A stretch of 7,390 bases of DNA from contig CAKRCJ010000109.1 in the NCBI GenBank assembly GCA_934307185.1, positions 1-7,390 of the forward strand, in the 5' to 3' direction. The notes beneath the pieces are model-generated. The model worked only from the letters and a program-made list of their open reading frames with translations. It was not told the origin of the DNA and did no database searches. The position numbers and the translations under genes were made by a program. How positions within the stretch are numbered: position 1 is the stretch's first letter; every line of letters starts with the position of its first letter. Below, in pieces: positions 6,753-7,390 of the stretch. The DNA is from an uncultured Roseburia sp. (GTDB taxonomy: Bacteria > Bacillota > Clostridia > Lachnospirales > Lachnospiraceae).

Positions 6753-7390
6753 ATGGAATTATGCAGTATTGCAAGCGGGAGCAGCGGCAATTGTATTTGT
6801 GCCGGCTCCGATACGTGTCATATATTAATTGATGCGGGAATTAGTGGAAAAAGAATAGAAGCAGGATTAAATACAATTGATTTAAAAACAGCAGATATGC
6901 AGGCAGTTTTAATTACCCATGAGCATATCGACCATATTGCGGGACTTGGTGTGATTGCAAGAAGATATGGTATTCCGATGTATGCAACCGAAGGGACGGT
7001 CAATGCGATTTTAAACACGAAATCAGTAGGAAAAATTGACGAGAGCCTTTTTCATGTGATTGAACCGGAGGTCGATTTTACAGTCGGTGACCTTACGATA
7101 GAACCGATTTCTATTTCACACGATGCGGCAGACCCTGTTGCATATAAAATCAGACAGCAGGAAAAATCAATGGCTGTTATAACAGACCTTGGAAAATATG
7201 ATGATCATATTATAGAAAAATTACAAAATCTGGATGTGCTTTTATTAGAGGCAAACCATGATGTGCGAATGCTTCAGGCAGGAGCGTATCCATATCCTTT
7301 AAAACAGCGTATTTTAGGAGACAGAGGTCATTTGTCAAATGAATTAAGCGGACAGCTTTTAGGGCATGTACTTCATGATGACTTCAAGCA
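6753..7390 (+). CDS. YycJ/WalJ-family metallo-beta-lactamase-fold hydrolase (3' end outside window)
   Basis: The visible 212 residues begin with SIASGSSGNC, the hallmark N-terminus of the YycJ/WalJ family. They then show the metal-binding THEHIDH motif (H56, H58, D60, H61), SHD (H123), TDLG (D145), LLEANHD (E167-D170) and GHLSN (H193). The reading frame is still open at base 7390. Family members run to about 260 residues, so roughly 50 are missing. Known WalJ proteins are associated with 5' to 3' exonuclease activity and DNA repair or replication-linked functions, so a nuclease role is the best guess; the substrate is not shown by sequence. The start is four bases after the preceding stop, with a weak purine-rich site (GGAAAGAGA, 6735-6743) inside the upstream gene, so translation is probably coupled. 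In Bacillus this family sits in the walRK operon; here it follows an FtsA-like gene, with no two-component genes visible. Confidence 0.92.
   Translation, partial: MELCSIASGSSGNCICAGSDTCHILIDAGISGKRIEAGLNTIDLKTADMQAVLITHEHIDHIAGLGVIARRYGIPMYATEGTVNAILNTKSVGKIDESLFHVIEPEVDFTVGDLTIEPISISHDAADPVAYKIRQQEKSMAVITDLGKYDDHIIEKLQNLDVLLLEANHDVRMLQAGAYPYPLKQRILGDRGHLSNELSGQLLGHVLHDDFK

Overview
This window is a moderately AT-rich, densely coded piece of a bacterial chromosome. All five recognisable genes lie on the + strand. Protein style, leucine codon use (TTA-rich), gene order and Shine-Dalgarno-led starts suggest a Clostridia member, most likely a Lachnospiraceae-type gut anaerobe (Roseburia / Agathobacter / Butyrivibrio relatives). 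That placement is inferred from sequence style, not from a search.

Layout: (1) 1-996 is the C-terminal part of an Xaa-Pro aminopeptidase (M24B) that enters from outside the window. (2) 1010-1046 is a GC-rich palindromic hairpin with an imperfect T tract, a probable terminator, directly against the ribosome binding site of the next gene. (3) 1062-3785 is polA, a full-length DNA polymerase I with an intact 5' nuclease, an apparently dead proofreading domain and an intact polymerase domain. (4) 3827-4420 is coaE, dephospho-CoA kinase, with a GTG start. (5) 4466-6748 is a large FtsA/actin-fold ATPase whose C-terminus carries repeated beta-grasp-like modules split by an acidic linker made partly of six tandem 18-bp repeats. 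(6) 6753 to the window end is a metallo-beta-lactamase-fold protein of the YycJ/WalJ family, truncated by the window edge.

Genes 3 to 6 have gaps of 41, 45 and 4 bases with no terminator between them, so they probably form one operon. It combines DNA repair and replication (PolA, the WalJ-type putative exonuclease), the last step of CoA synthesis (CoaE) and a cytoskeletal-type ATPase. No gap exceeds 300 bases. I see no RNA genes, mobile elements, CRISPR arrays or clear signs of horizontal transfer.

This is mostly core genome. The observations most worth a second look are the non-canonical FtsA-like protein with its repeat-built tail, a candidate sliding-clamp-binding motif (QMNLF) in a loop of PolA, and the hairpin placed against the polA translation start.
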